DNA of 64,000 nt, taken from NCBI RefSeq assembly GCF_030704535.1, contig NC_081820.1, forward strand, positions 20,897,001-20,961,000. Direction: 5' to 3'. Source of the stretch: Vitis vinifera (Eukaryota > Streptophyta > Magnoliopsida > Vitales > Vitaceae). Shown piece by piece: positions 52,801 through 64,000 of this stretch; position 1 is the first letter of the stretch, and each line of letters opens with the position of its first letter. Under the pieces are notes generated by a model. It saw only the letters and a program-made list of their open reading frames with translations. It had not been told where the DNA came from and searched no databases. The position numbers were made by a program, and so were the translations under genes.

Positions 52801-55800
52801 GGCAGAACTTGCTTATGTGGAGTTATGGTAGAAGAATTTGTATGAATTCATGGTGCTGCAATGTCCTCGGTATCCTTTAAGGAAATAGAAGATCAAGAAC
52901 ATGTTGCATCACTTGTGTGTGTGATGTTTGGTTAAAATGCTAACCTGCATCAAACATGCCTATCAATATCACCAAACTATGCCAAACCCAACCCAAGAGA
53001 ATTCTGAAACCGCACCAAAAGTGGTGGGTAACTCAGGGTCCTATGGGTTCCCATGGGATTTTAGAGGTTATCAAACAAAAGGCTCATAATGGAATCTCTT
53101 AACAAATAAAATACTTATTTGAAAGCTATAAAATATACATCATATTATAAATAGAATTTTAAAAGCGAAATATATCTTAAAGTAATAAAATATATTATTA
53201 GTTACTAATTTAATATAAATGAGAACTCTCAATTCGAGTTACAATATTTAAAAATATTTTAATAATAACAAAAAATGATGAACTTTTTAGTCTCATATAA
53301 TTAAAAAAATGAAAAAGATGAGTTCTTTCATTATACTTTGTATTTTTTTTTTATATTTTAAATAATATGATAAATGATATAGTTAAAAAAATAATAATAT
53401 GCGGGTTTTGAGTTGCTTGCACGGTTGCACCTTTTTTTTTATAGGTAAATTTTTGCCCTCATTGGGACTTGAACCTAGAAGCTCCCACAAACCCTCTCCA
53501 TCCCTCTTACCACTTGAGCCAGGCCTCCAGGGTAGGTTGCTTGCACCTTCAACCTATGTCAACCCTAATATTTTCAAGTTGGTATTTTTCTAACCCTAAC
53601 CTAACCCTAACTTGTTCACACCTTGCTCATGCCAATTGAAACCTTGGGTTGAACAGGTTGGACTTGCCTAAGTTGTTGCCCTAGATGTTCAAAGAGGATG
53701 AGGATTCAAATACCATGTTCTTCTAGTAGTTATGAAATTATTATTGCTTCCTTTGTGAATGAGGTCTTAAAATTTTAAATTTATTCATTTGGAGTGTATG
53801 GAAGGAAAGGAAATAGAAGAAGAATGTGGAAGAATCCAAGGCCCTGTTTGGTAACTGTTTTTGAAAATAGGTTTATGTTTTAAAAAATAAAAAAACAGGA
53901 AAATACATTTGACACCAGAAAATAGAAATTAGTTTTCTATTCTTAAAAGTAGAAAATAGAGTGTTTTCAAAGAACATCTTGAAGTTATTTTTACTTGTTT
54001 TTTGAGGGTTGTTTTAAAAAATAATTATACAAATATAGAGAATGATTAAAAATAATATACTACATATAAAATTTATTTTTAAAAATATAAAAAATAGGTT
54101 AAAAACATTTTAGGTTCTCAGATAAACTTTTGTTCTACAAAACATTTGGAGAACATTTTATGCTTTGTGGCTTTTTGCCTTTTATTATTCTATTTCGTGC
54201 TTATTTATCAAAAAAAAAAAAAAAACATTGGAGAACATTTAAAAATATTGTTCTCAAAAACTGTTTTTTAAAACTGTTTTAAAAAATAGCTACCAAACAA
54301 GCCCTAATCCTCTCCTTTATAATAGAGTTTTTTCTCCTCACTTGTTGGAGTTCCTTTTTAGAAGAATTTATCCATTGATTCCTTTTCCAACTTGCAAGTG
54401 GTGGCATGTATTTTCCTATTAATCCATTATTGAGCATAATTGGCTGCCTATTGAAAACAACCAAGCAAGCAAGGTACAATTAGTGTTCATGGGGAGCTTG
54501 GGACTGTAAAAATGTTCCTTGTGAGCATTGAATCTTTGGAAATTTACACCTTTCTGGGGGACCTGAATCACTTAAGGCTTGCTTCTGCAGCTGTGGCACC
54601 TGCATCATTCTCACACCTTTGGTTCTGTCTTTATGTTATTTTTCAATTTGTGGAGGTTTTATGATAGTTCATATTTTGTTTATGCTTCTCAATGTATAAT
54701 AAGAAAGCAGGCTGGCTTGCTTGCTGAGAGTTGTGTTATATCAAAGAAAAATTTTATTGACCTGAACTGTTAATGAATTCAACACTAGATGATGTTTTAT
54801 GAAAATTTTCTGCAGAGAGTGTGGGTTGCAGTCCTCAACAACCTCCTCTGATGAAACAGATATTTGTGCTGTCTGCCTTGAGAGAGCATGTACAGTGGCT
54901 GCTGAAGGTTTGTTCTTCTTTTGCTTTCTAACATGGCTAATTGCATTTAAGGTTTGCCTGGTATGCTCAATTCTATACAATTTGGTTCTATTTAAATTAC
55001 TTCGACCCTAAATATGTGGGAAGAACCTCAGATTATCTGCTCTATCTACATGCTATATTAAGTGTAGTCCTTGATCTGGAAATCTGTTTTGTGGTGATTT
55101 TAGTCATTCATTGAGGACTTTTATTGCTTATTTTATTTGTGGTTGATACCCCTGTGAATTTTTTGATGAGTATTTGCAGCAATTAGAGTTAGGATGTGGA
55201 TTAGAATTGAATTGGTTCCACAAAAGATTAGGATTAGGATGTTGATTAAAATTGGATGGGTTCCTTTCTTACTATTTATTTGTGTAAATTATATTCAAAA
55301 GACAGCCAACTGAGCCAATTTATGGAATTTATAAGATTATTATTATTGGAAGGACTATAGTTTCATTAACTGAGCTAACTATGAAGATTGATTTAGATTC
55401 TAGACTGCTTGGACAAGGAAGAATTTGAAATGCAGAGAGGTCTATATAAACTCATGAAGAGAGGGCTATATATTTTCATCTCAATTCTTTAATGGCAATA
55501 ATGATCTTCTCGGGGCAATATTTCCCTTCTGGGGGTTCCTTGAACAATTGAGGCACACAAGAAGCTAATTTGGGAAATTTGTGTGCAGTTAATGTGGTAT
55601 ATCAGTTGAAAACTTAAGTGAACAAAAATCGGAGCAAAGGACATAAGTAGAATTATTTAACTGGGAAGGAAGAAGTTATAACACAATCTGTAAATAAGAC
55701 ATGCTAATGTTGTCAACATAAATTTATATGAAGAAATGGATTTTCTTTTTCTCTGATTAAATATGAAGACAGAATATTTCTTGATCCATAGGCGTGTAAT

Positions 55801-57608
55801 AGAAACCAATGAGAGAGTAGTGTAGAAGGCTAAGCATGGAAACAGCAGCAAGAAAATGCAATAATAATTGAGAAGATATATGATTCCCTTGACATAAGCT
55901 GAGCGAAATTATAAGATACATCTCTTCTTACAGCCTTAAGCAATGCTATTTTAATCCTTCTTCTTGTCCATTTAGTGCCTGCACAACAAATCAATTATTA
56001 ATTTTGAATTTGTTGGCTTTGTTGCATGTCCTTGTTCCTTTTCTTTCTTTCTTTTCTTTTTTTTTTTTAACTATTGACCAAAAATAGAATAGATAAACAG
56101 GGAATATAGTAGTCGAATCAACCATGGAGAGGATGAAAGGAGCTAGCCTTTCATTTTGTATTATCAAGAGCAGTTAGCATTACCATATCTGAAAATTCTC
56201 CTATAAAATCATTGGGTGTTTGTCAGTTATACAACACTTCCCCACCTCATCTATTCATCTCTAACTTTGGTCGAAGTTTGCCTAAATCCACCCCTTCTAA
56301 TCAATTTTTCTGGTGGTTCTTTCAATTATCTAATAGTTATCATTCTCCATTATTTCATAGTTTTCACTCCACCTTTTACTGAACTTACAGCTCATATATT
56401 CTGGCTCAGTTCTGCTTATCCTAAGGCTGCCATTCCACCATTAATGTACTTTGATCAAGTCATTGGTACATTCTTCTTTTCTAAAATAGACTATATTTAT
56501 CTTTGGGGAGCCATCTTACATTTTCTCCTAGTTAATAGGGACCTTGTGAATGTCTTTCTTTTAAGCCTTTACATCAATCTAGCACTCAGAGTCCAGCTCA
56601 ATGCTCCACCTTGCTGGCATGAAAGCCCAGTTGATTTCTTATTATATTTTCTTAGTTCTTTGTTCACTTGACATGGAAACTTGGAAAAGAGAAGAAAATT
56701 TGGATTTATGTACCCAATCCAACTGTTGTGGTTATATGTTTGTTATTTTCTTCTGTTCTCTTAACAACCAAAGAAGCACCGAGTTTGTCTTTCTTTAAGA
56801 GATTAGCTGTAAATAGTTTACCCTCAGCTTTCTTCAATGATGTACAAATATGAACTAGACTTCTTTTATTTATTTACTTTTCAATTTTTTTTTATTGAAA
56901 TCTCTTTTGGATTAACTATTGAAACCATGAAAATCTTATTCTCTTATTCTCCAATCTTCCTTACATTGGGCACTCTTAAAGCAATTGTTCAAAGCATCTA
57001 GCAATGCAATCATTTTCGTATTTACTATCACACTAAATAGTTATATAAATTTATTTATACTTTCAGGCTGTGGTCATGAGCTTTGTGTAAGATGTGCACT
57101 CTATCTTTGCTCAACAAGCAACATCCCATCCGAAATGGTGGGCCCACCTGGGTCCATTCCATGCCCTCTATGTCGACATGGGATTACCTCTTTCGTCAAA
57201 TTGCCTGGTTCCCCAGCAAAGGAAATCAAACTACACCTGTCTCTTGGCCTCTGCACCCCATGCATGCTGCACCCCCGTGAATCAGACCGGCCATCACCTG
57301 CATGTACTCCCGAGATCCGAAAGAATCGTGTGGCTTCAGTTTCTTCAGATATTCTCTGCCCTGTCTCTTGTAGCCCATTTCCTTCTGTCACCATCCCTTT
57401 GTGCACCTGTGATGATGGCCCCTGCCCATCTTTTGAACCCCGGGAGGTAGAAACACAAGATGAGTCTCCTCGTCGTTCACAAACCACATCAATAGATCAG
57501 GATAAAATGGAAGGAGCAAGACTGGAAAGAACAAGCTGTTCAAGCATGTTTTGGGGCAGAAGAAGCTGTAGCAGGGAGCATCAATGCAACTCCGAAATAA
57601 ATGCTTGA
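49858..57608 (+). CDS. Ankyrin-repeat RING E3 ubiquitin ligase, XBAT33-like
   Basis: XBAT proteins use ankyrin repeats to bind substrates and a RING finger to recruit an E2. Ten coding exons: 49858-50034, 50149-50208, 50470-50541, 51004-51188, 51619-51779, 51929-51987, 52071-52117, 52231-52374, 54816-54907 and 57067-57608, joined in frame to 512 residues. It starts [14 protein letters not shown], a possible N-myristoylation site (Gly2). Five or six ankyrin repeats follow (about 10-265; [60 protein letters not shown]). The C3HC4 RING uses C319, C322, C334, H336, C339, C342, C365 and C368 and is split by a 2159-bp intron. The C-terminus ends [17 protein letters not shown]. Closest in memory is Arabidopsis XBAT33, then XBAT32. 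Intron 6 uses a GC donor. The 5' leader is GA-rich and probably has an intron (about 49672-49790). Confidence 0.93.
53431..53534 (-). mobile_element. tRNA-derived SINE in XBAT33-like intron 8
   Basis: On the minus strand a pol III A box (TGGCTCAAGTGG, 53521-53510) precedes a B box (AGGTTCAAGTCCC, 53476-53464), with tRNA-like spacing. The 3' end is an oligo-A run (complement of 53432-53440). Flanks share GTTGCTTGCAC (53412-53422 and 53536-53546), a probable target duplication, though the left side has a small local duplication. Confidence 0.7.
53591..53611. repeat. Short telomere-like repeat
   Basis: Three imperfect CCCTAA-type units (TAACCCTAACCTAACCCTAA) just downstream of the SINE in an intron. 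Too short to imply a chromosome event. Confidence 0.7.
53830..54302. mobile_element. hAT-like MITE in XBAT33-like intron 8
   Basis: Terminal inverted repeats GGCCCTGTTTGGTAACTG (left) and GGGCTTGTTTGGTAGCTA (right end, reverse complement). The 8-bp flanks GAATCCAA and TAATCCTC match at 5-6 positions, compatible with a decayed hAT duplication. The interior is AT-rich without an ORF. It is interrupted by a small LINE insertion (54141-54245). Related sequences occur at 1-284, 12860-13130, 26030-26360, 45145-45500 and 47530-47790. Confidence 0.7.
54141..54245 (+). mobile_element. Very short 5'-truncated LINE insertion nested in the MITE
   Basis: Near-identical direct repeats AACATTTGGAGAACATTT (from 54140) and AACATTGGAGAACATTT (from 54224) flank about 65 bp. 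That stretch ends TTATTTATCA followed by 16 A residues, closely resembling the 3' end of the LINE in eL24 intron 1 (TTTACTTATCA then A-tail). It is a minimal retrotransposed tail. Confidence 0.75.
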
Positions 57609-59272
57609 CTGATTTGGTGGATGATCCATTCTGATTTCCTACTCAAATAGAATTTTGAAAACAGCAGTGCTCTTCCTGGTGTTGTGGTTTGATCTCGCAA
57701 GTCTCAAACACTGAAAATTTTTAAATCTGTGTTTGCTTCCGGTTCATCTTGGCTGGTTACATAGTGGTGGATCCAGGTGTGGGATTACATCATTTTGCCC
57801 ACCATTTAGAGTACTTAAGATATTTAGAAAGGTTTGTAAAGTTTGTCTGTTGAGAGTATAGTTTGGCTGTAATTGAATATCATCTAAAGGACAAATATTT
57901 TGCCCCAAAATCACATTGAGCTTCTTGGGTATTAATTCTTTGTTTTGGTATTAGTTTGCTAATTGTTCTCAACATTAGTCTTTTTCTATTTATAGCAGAA
58001 AAAATGTCAGCATTGATGAAGCTTTTTAGTTCTATTTTTATGTTTTGGATTAGAACAATTTGCCTAGGAGGATGCTAGGGGAAATCTATATGATGGCTTT
58101 GGTGGTAATTATTGGGGATGGAGAGCGTTACTCCATGATATGATTGGTGGGCTTTTGAAATCTATACGGTTAACAAGTTTTTCACAGGTTACTTTGTGAA
58201 GTATGATCTTAATATAAAAATGGGAGTGAAATGTTCAAGAGAGGAGTATGGGGGTGTTTAGGAAGTAGTCCTCTCCGTGGCAGTTATTTCTCTAGGTGTT
58301 GTAATTCATGGTGTACTATCAGGGATTTGGATGAAAGAGAAATGTTGATTGTTGTACAGTGATGAGTTTGAGCTTTATTTGATTGTGAGGAAGCTTCTGG
58401 GGCTGTTTGAATGATCTAAATCATGACTGAAGCTTCTCAGCAAATTGCCCACAAGATTCTTGGATTTTCCTCAGGTCACTTTGTAGAGAACCCAGATTGT
58501 TTAGGCAGTTCGTTTCTAGCAACAACTGTGGTGGTCTGTGGTAACACTAACTTTGAAACAGGAGCATGTAGGGAAATTTTGGTTGTCAAAGAAAGGCTGT
58601 TACTATCTGAAATTGATGGTTTCATCCACCGAAGGTCCTCTACAGGTTCCATTCCTAAAAAGGTTCTTCAGGTTTGGGCACCACACCAGGATGCACAGCA
58701 AAGAAGCCGATCTTAGTTTGATCTCTCATCTCATAGCCCAGGTTGTCCAGCACTGATAGGATTTCAGTAAAATCTTTTAGTTTAGCAATATTTGTGGAGC
58801 CAACTGTCCAACAAGAACTTATTTATGTATGGTGATAGAAAAGAACGCAATGCAGGGAATCAATAGTGCTAACACTCAACTAGTTTCAGTGAAGAACCCT
58901 CTCCTCAACTATGAATGGTCCAGATAGAACAAGCGAATAGAATTATTCTCGTTATCATTAAAACCCCACAAATGTTGAACCTGTTCAATATTATTGGGTG
59001 ACAAAGATGGTCCCCATCACAATCTCAGTACACAATCATGGGTTGCCACGCTACTAATTGCAGGAGATAGCCCTGCTGGGATCTGCATCCATCAGATTCT
59101 TAAAGAAACCTAAAAAGATTCGGGACCCACGTGTCCCAAAACCTGGTAGAGAAACAGTTACCTACCTAACACCCTAGTACAAGTACAGTACGACCTCAAA
59201 AGTAAACACACATGCAAACCCTAAAATCATGAGAAATGCTACTCAATAGCATTCTCCTTATCCATTTGGGAG
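57609..59272. other. XBAT33-like 3' UTR and intergenic region between convergent genes
   Basis: Both flanking genes end toward this segment. 57609 to about 57900 is probable 3' UTR. A 97-codon open frame at 58423-58716 has no recognisable domain and is not called. Confidence 0.5.
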
Positions 59273-60049
59273 TCATCTTCTTCTTGCTGCAGTTGGTCTC
59301 TGTGCATTGAAGTATACTGCTGCCACTGGCGATCCTAAACCGTTGTCTTCTGCAAACTTCCTTGTGTTGAAATGGTCTCTTGAAGCTGGTGGCATCACGG
59401 TTTCTCTTCCTCTCTGCTTAAACAAGATGAACGCATATCTGTGGATGCCAATTACCGGCTTTGGGGGCTCGTAGCTCACAATTTCTTTTCCTGTTTGGAA
59501 TGAAAGAAAGCTGGGTTTAAGCAAAAATGGCCCGCAAACAAAAGGTAAATAGAATTGAAGATCAGAAACTCACCAAAGGAAGCATCAGTGGTACCGGGAA
59601 TGTCAGCCACAATCCTGGAAAATAATTGTTGTATCTTTAGAATTTTGAGAACCCCATATGATGATTTACATGTTACTTCAGTTTGTGATACTTACCAGTG
59701 AAGATGTTCTTTAAGGTATGGATCACTAGGGCTTGGAGCATCCGGGTCTGTCATGATCTAATCATAGAAAAACCAGAGACAGTTTAATAGAGAGTAGTTC
59801 TAGTGTTTGATAAAAAGAGGAAAATAGTACATTGTTATTAAAACTTACTAGGGTATAAGCAGCCCTTAAGTCTTCACCACCAACCTCCACTCTAGGTTTA
59901 GCAGTAACAACAGAGGGCATCAGCTCATGGCCATTAGCAACTTGCTTATTGGAGTTGTAAGTGACACTCATTTTCACACTTGGGGTGAAACCATCCACTA
60001 CATCTCCCACCACTCTCCCTACACTGAGAGGCTCCATGTTCCTGGACAT
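59273..60049 (-). CDS. TFL1: TFL1/CEN-type PEBP floral repressor
   Basis: TFL1-type PEBP proteins antagonise FT in the FD/14-3-3 complex, delaying flowering and keeping inflorescences indeterminate. Four minus-strand exons: 60049-59849 (201 nt), 59757-59696 (62), 59614-59574 (41) and 59490-59273 (218). This is the conserved plant PEBP architecture; total 173 residues. Motifs: [10 protein letters not shown] (71-80), the anion-pocket HLHW with His85 (equivalent to TFL1 His88, where FT has Tyr), SRDHF with Asp140 (equivalent to TFL1 Asp144, where FT has Gln), GIHRY and the C-terminal AARRR. Both switch residues indicate a repressor. QRPTAARRR has Pro where most relatives have Glu. The start at 60049 (MSRNMEPL) matches the family N-terminus better than the internal Met at 60037. 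Which TFL1/CEN paralogue it is cannot be settled here. Confidence 0.95.
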
Positions 60050-60137
60050 AAAAGGACCAAATGGAGAAGGTGTGAGATAGAGGGAAAGAGGTTCTTAGCA
60101 GTTGTTTTTTGGTATATTGGGTGCAAGAGTACCAAAG

Positions 60138-60147
60138 GCTTTTTATA
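60138..60147 (-). promoter_or_regulatory. TATA box of the TFL1 gene
   Basis: On the minus strand, CTATAAAAAG lies about 90 bp upstream of the start codon and predicts a leader of about 60 nt. It is the only good TATA word in the proximal promoter. Confidence 0.65.
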
Positions 60148-63100
60148 GACATAGAAAGAAAGGGACGTACAATGGAGAGAGCTTGGGTTAGAAGCTCAAA
60201 GATTCGGAGATGCTCCAACATACCAAGAAGGGCAAAGGTTTTCTATTTAGGGAAAGGAGAGGTTTGAAAAGTTTTTCAAACTGATCATTGTCATTGTAAA
60301 AAAATTGGAGAGAAGGCCACTACAGCGATGGGGTTGCTGAGTTTTTCTTAGGACATCCCACACAAAGCTTAAAGCTTTACATATACAATAATATATGAAT
60401 AATCTGTCTTGTCTTTGGCTTATTGGCTCAGGGAGAATAGAGAATAATACAACCTTTCCCACTTTAATACAATATCTTTGTGCAAATGGGAATTTGCCTT
60501 TTAAGGTGCTTCTCTCCATACACATGCTTTCTCACATGAAAAAGGAAAACTATCTTATCAACAGGCTTGGGAATTGATCAAACGTGTAGTTAATTTAACG
60601 GAAGGCAAAAGAGAACTGCAACTTTGTTATCTTATTACAGACTGAGGCTTGGGTTGAAATGGTATCAGGATAAGCGTAGATTACGAACTGTACCATCTTT
60701 ATGTTTTCATTGGTCTATGTGAGTGATGAATCAAAAAATTACTCTTCTTTTTATCAAACATGAGAAAGTGTCCAATATTTGAAGTAAAGAGGTCTCTTGG
60801 AATTTTACCAACTTGGAAATTTGTCAAATTGGTATTCCAAATGATTATTCCTTGTGTCTCGTGCCAGAAGGAAAGATTTTCTATATCTGTAGTTGGAAAT
60901 TGTTTGGTTGTTGGGTCCTATAATTTTAGGATTTAAGTGATTAATATATAGAAGTGGCTTACCATTTACTCCATCAGCCTTTGGAGAATTTTCCGAAATG
61001 TGGGAGAGAGGATAGCATTGGAACTACCAGGCTAGAACTAAACTTTTGTTTACTTAGGTTCCAGAACATCTTTTGGGACCTTTACCTCATTTGCCAATTG
61101 TTTTGACTGCACTGTACTGAATCAAATTAACAACGGCTGCCATAATTCCAACTTGCAGAGATTCTGCCTTTTCATTGCATATATTGTTGTTTTCTCATTG
61201 GATTATACCATTTAAGCATGACTAACTTGATTATTGTATTTTTATTTTAAACCATGAATTTTTTGGATTTACTTGAAACTATCTAGTGATTGTGTTTGGA
61301 ATTTATCATATCTTCAACCGAAAGATTAATACTAGTGAGAATTGACAAAGAGAAGAACATCAGTGATAGAGTGAAGATGCCTGCCCTCACACCATAAATC
61401 ATGAGGATTCCTGGAACTTGCTGTATGATATTCTTTGTAGAGATGAAAACAACCCTTTTTTTTTCTTTTTTAGAAATGAAAATGACTTAGCATGCATAAA
61501 AACCCTACATATACCTACCAAAACTATTGATTACTTCCCTTTATTCATTCACAACAAAGTGGGCCATAACTTTATCCTTCTTAAGATGAAAGTGATTGTT
61601 TATCAAGATGATTGCAATTACATATATCCCATTAGAAATTCGAGAACTTTATAAGGAAGAATTATGATGGGAATCACTCCCAGAAACCCAATAAGAAAAG
61701 GAAGAGAAAAAATAGTTAAGCTGTGAAGAATCAGATGGTACAGTATAAAGAGCATTCTCTTTCTGGATATGTCACAGAAATGTGATTGGTGGCAAACGGG
61801 TAAGGAAGCCAGGTCTTGGGCACAACTTTAATGGAGGTAAAAGATAAAGACCAAAGGAATTTTGAGAGGGTGCAGGCACTAAACTGAAGGGTCTGAGTCC
61901 ATTCAAATGGAATAAGCCTCTCTTAGATTGACACGTCTTAGAGTTTGACACGCAGGCCTTCTCCTGAGTCCCTCCTCAATCATCTCAGCATAAATTCAGG
62001 GCAATTTTCCTTTTGCTTTGCTTTTGTGTTGGAACACCCTTTTTATAAGTCAAAATTGCCTTACGTGTTCTTTTCTTCAGCCTGCACCTATAGCATTTTC
62101 TTCATTTTTTTCCTTGAACTTTATTTCTCAAATTACCATAAAAAAAAGAAAAATTATATACACAAGAATACTTACGTAAGAGCCTAAGAGGTGTATTATT
62201 TAACATTATCTTGGACAATGGAAGGGGGAGTAAGATGATGATGATGATGATGATAATAAGAGCGGATCGACTTTAAAGGAGAGAATCAAGTAGCATAGTA
62301 TATATTAGTAGGAAGAATGCAGTGAGTAATAACAAAGTCTAAGATTCTTCTCTCAATTGCTGTCTCAGTGTGAGTAACTTTGTTAGTAAGTGGAGAAAGG
62401 GTAACCCAAGTGTGAGTATGAACATGGACACATGTCCCCTACCCCAATATTTGGTCCCCACCCCTTTTCACCTTTAGAAGCTTTGGAGATTTTCTTAGTA
62501 ATAACAACCAGAATCTTCCTTTGGTTTCCCTTTTTTTTTTTTCTCAAAACATCAATGTCATGCTCTCATATTTGATAGGTTATTTTACTTAGATTTTCTT
62601 CCCCATTTCCCCTTGTGACTATCAATCTTTCCCCAAGTTCATGTCCAATTTCCTTTTTTTAACTCTTCTACTCCTAATTATAGCTCTACTTTATAATAGT
62701 GCCTGCAAAAGACGCTCGGAAAGAAGGAATGATAAAGTACTGTTAAAGAGGATTAGGAATAAGGAGCTAAGGCGGCACCACCCGACTGGCCCACAGTGTT
62801 AAGAGTTGGAATAAATTGTTTACAATTATTTAAGGGAATTCTAATTAATACAATTTTATGTGAATTAATGGATCATTATAATGGAGGAATTGGTTGAAAA
62901 CTTTGTTAAATATGTAAGAGATTTAGAAAAGGATTAGTATGATGTTTATTAGTTTAAATTATGGAGAAGTGGTCCCAGACAATTGCATTATGACTAGAAT
63001 TGGTTGGATGATTATAGAATAATTATCTCAATGACAACTATTTTAAGATTTGAATTAATGATGTGATAGACTGTCATTGATAGAAGTAGAAGTGTAAAGC

Positions 63101-64000
63101 ATGATCATGGAGGAGTGAGCAGGTTGTAGAAAGAGGAACTCCAACAATCTAAGAAGAGCTGACAAACCTTTTACATTCATCATTTAGTTGCCAATTACAT
63201 AGTCTTTTTGTTCTTAATTAGAAGTAGGGTAACTTAGTCAGAATTTCATCAAGGGAAACCATCTTTCATTTGTTCACATCCCTTGGTTCTTAATCAATGA
63301 ATTGATTAAGAGGGTACTATCTAGTCTTTATCATGTCTGAGGAGAAGGGCTTTTATCCTTTTTTTCTCGAGGATTTTTATTATCTTTATCAAAGAGTTAG
63401 ATCAATATCAAAATATTAATTTAGTATGAATTTCTCTAGTATGACTATGCCACATTAGCAAATAGATGTTATCCAGTGCATACATCAACAAAGGGTGAAC
63501 ATTAGATCAAAATTCATGCTAAAAAGTACTCTATAGCATTAGGTGTGGTCTAATCATTGCAGTGAGTGATGGCTCCAAAGGTTGCTATGAAGTTCTACAA
63601 TGGAGAATCAGAACTGGGAGATGACCCAAGTAGCAGTATCCAATGCAATATAATAAAGTAATTTCTCAAGGTGAATGAGCCAGTAGGGTTGTGGTACAAT
63701 CAATGTCCATTTATATAGTAACATCCATCTGTTTATTTAATCAACTCGTATTAGTCTAGTCTATAATTTAACTTAGGTGAGTCAATAGTAAATTGACCAC
63801 CCATTATCGTGACCAATTTAGTCTTTTATGGTTTACTTTTAGTGTTTCTTGGTCTTGGCTTTAGTGGAAATTCAAAAAATTTAGAAGTTCTACATGCAAA
63901 TATAGAAAAAAAAAAAACTCATATGCACAATCATTTTGATGAAAAGAGAATTCAGCAACACTCACCCAAACACATCACTCTTTGTTTAGTGGAATTAGAG
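60148..64000. other. Upstream region of the TFL1 gene
   Basis: No gene is recognised in 3.85 kb. A GAT trinucleotide run lies at about 62236-62253 and short oligo-T tracts at about 62531-62543. TFL1-family expression is usually set by distal upstream and downstream elements, so this stretch is the likely regulatory domain; no specific site can be named. No transposon with clear ends was found here. Confidence 0.5.

Noticed and set aside
53591-53611. Interstitial telomere
   Set aside because: Only about three imperfect units, well within what chance or local slippage gives.
56216-56671. 151-codon hydrophobic open frame in the last XBAT33-like intron
   Set aside because: Hydrophobicity follows from T-rich sequence; it lies between two exons that must be spliced together to complete the RING.
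58423-58716. 97-codon open frame between the XBAT33-like and TFL1 genes
   Set aside because: No recognisable motif and no nearby promoter or splice evidence.

Overview
The window is nuclear DNA of a flowering plant. Genes are split by GT-AG introns, intergenic DNA is AT-rich and full of small transposon relics, and the gene set is typical of land plants (IQD, class IV HD-ZIP, PORR, XBAT-type E3 ligase, TFL1/CEN-type PEBP). Gene structures and repeat style fit a woody eudicot. Grapevine (Vitis) is my best guess, but it is unverified.

Layout. 1975-2990 (+): 3' part of an IQD calmodulin-binding protein gene. 8450-8830 (-): a secreted type-1 lipid-transfer protein. 9002-9075 (+): tRNA-Val(AAC). 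9362-12261 (-): a five-exon rhomboid protease. 17340-21540 (-): cytosolic ribosomal protein eL24, with an 11-nt first exon and a 3.3-kb first intron holding a truncated LINE and a tandem repeat. 27440-34533 (+): a class IV HD-ZIP transcription factor of the ANL2/HDG1 type, with an inferred leader exon and a repeat-filled leader intron. 36966-38339 (+): an intronless PORR organellar RNA-binding protein. 49858-57608 (+): an XBAT33-like ankyrin/RING E3 ligase in ten coding exons, one intron being GC-AG. 59273-60049 (-): a TFL1/CEN floral repressor with the classic 201/62/41/218-nt exon pattern. Every multi-exon model closes in frame when its exons are joined.

The genes are ordinary independent plant loci. 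I see no operon-like or biosynthetic cluster. eL24 and PORR share a promoter style (site II plus telo-box) typical of translation-related and organelle-biogenesis genes.

The most unusual structure is a 2.86-kb near-palindrome at 42278-45133. It has arms of about 1.1 kb, TG...CA ends, a 5-bp target duplication, a 43-bp satellite in each arm and an unrelated loop. Other mobile relics are a MULE-like MITE with a perfect 9-bp target duplication, hAT-like MITEs (one carrying a tiny nested LINE insertion), a tRNA-derived SINE, a decayed Ty1/copia gag-protease fragment and a possible solo LTR. I found no complete autonomous transposon, virus-derived gene, CRISPR array or toxin gene.
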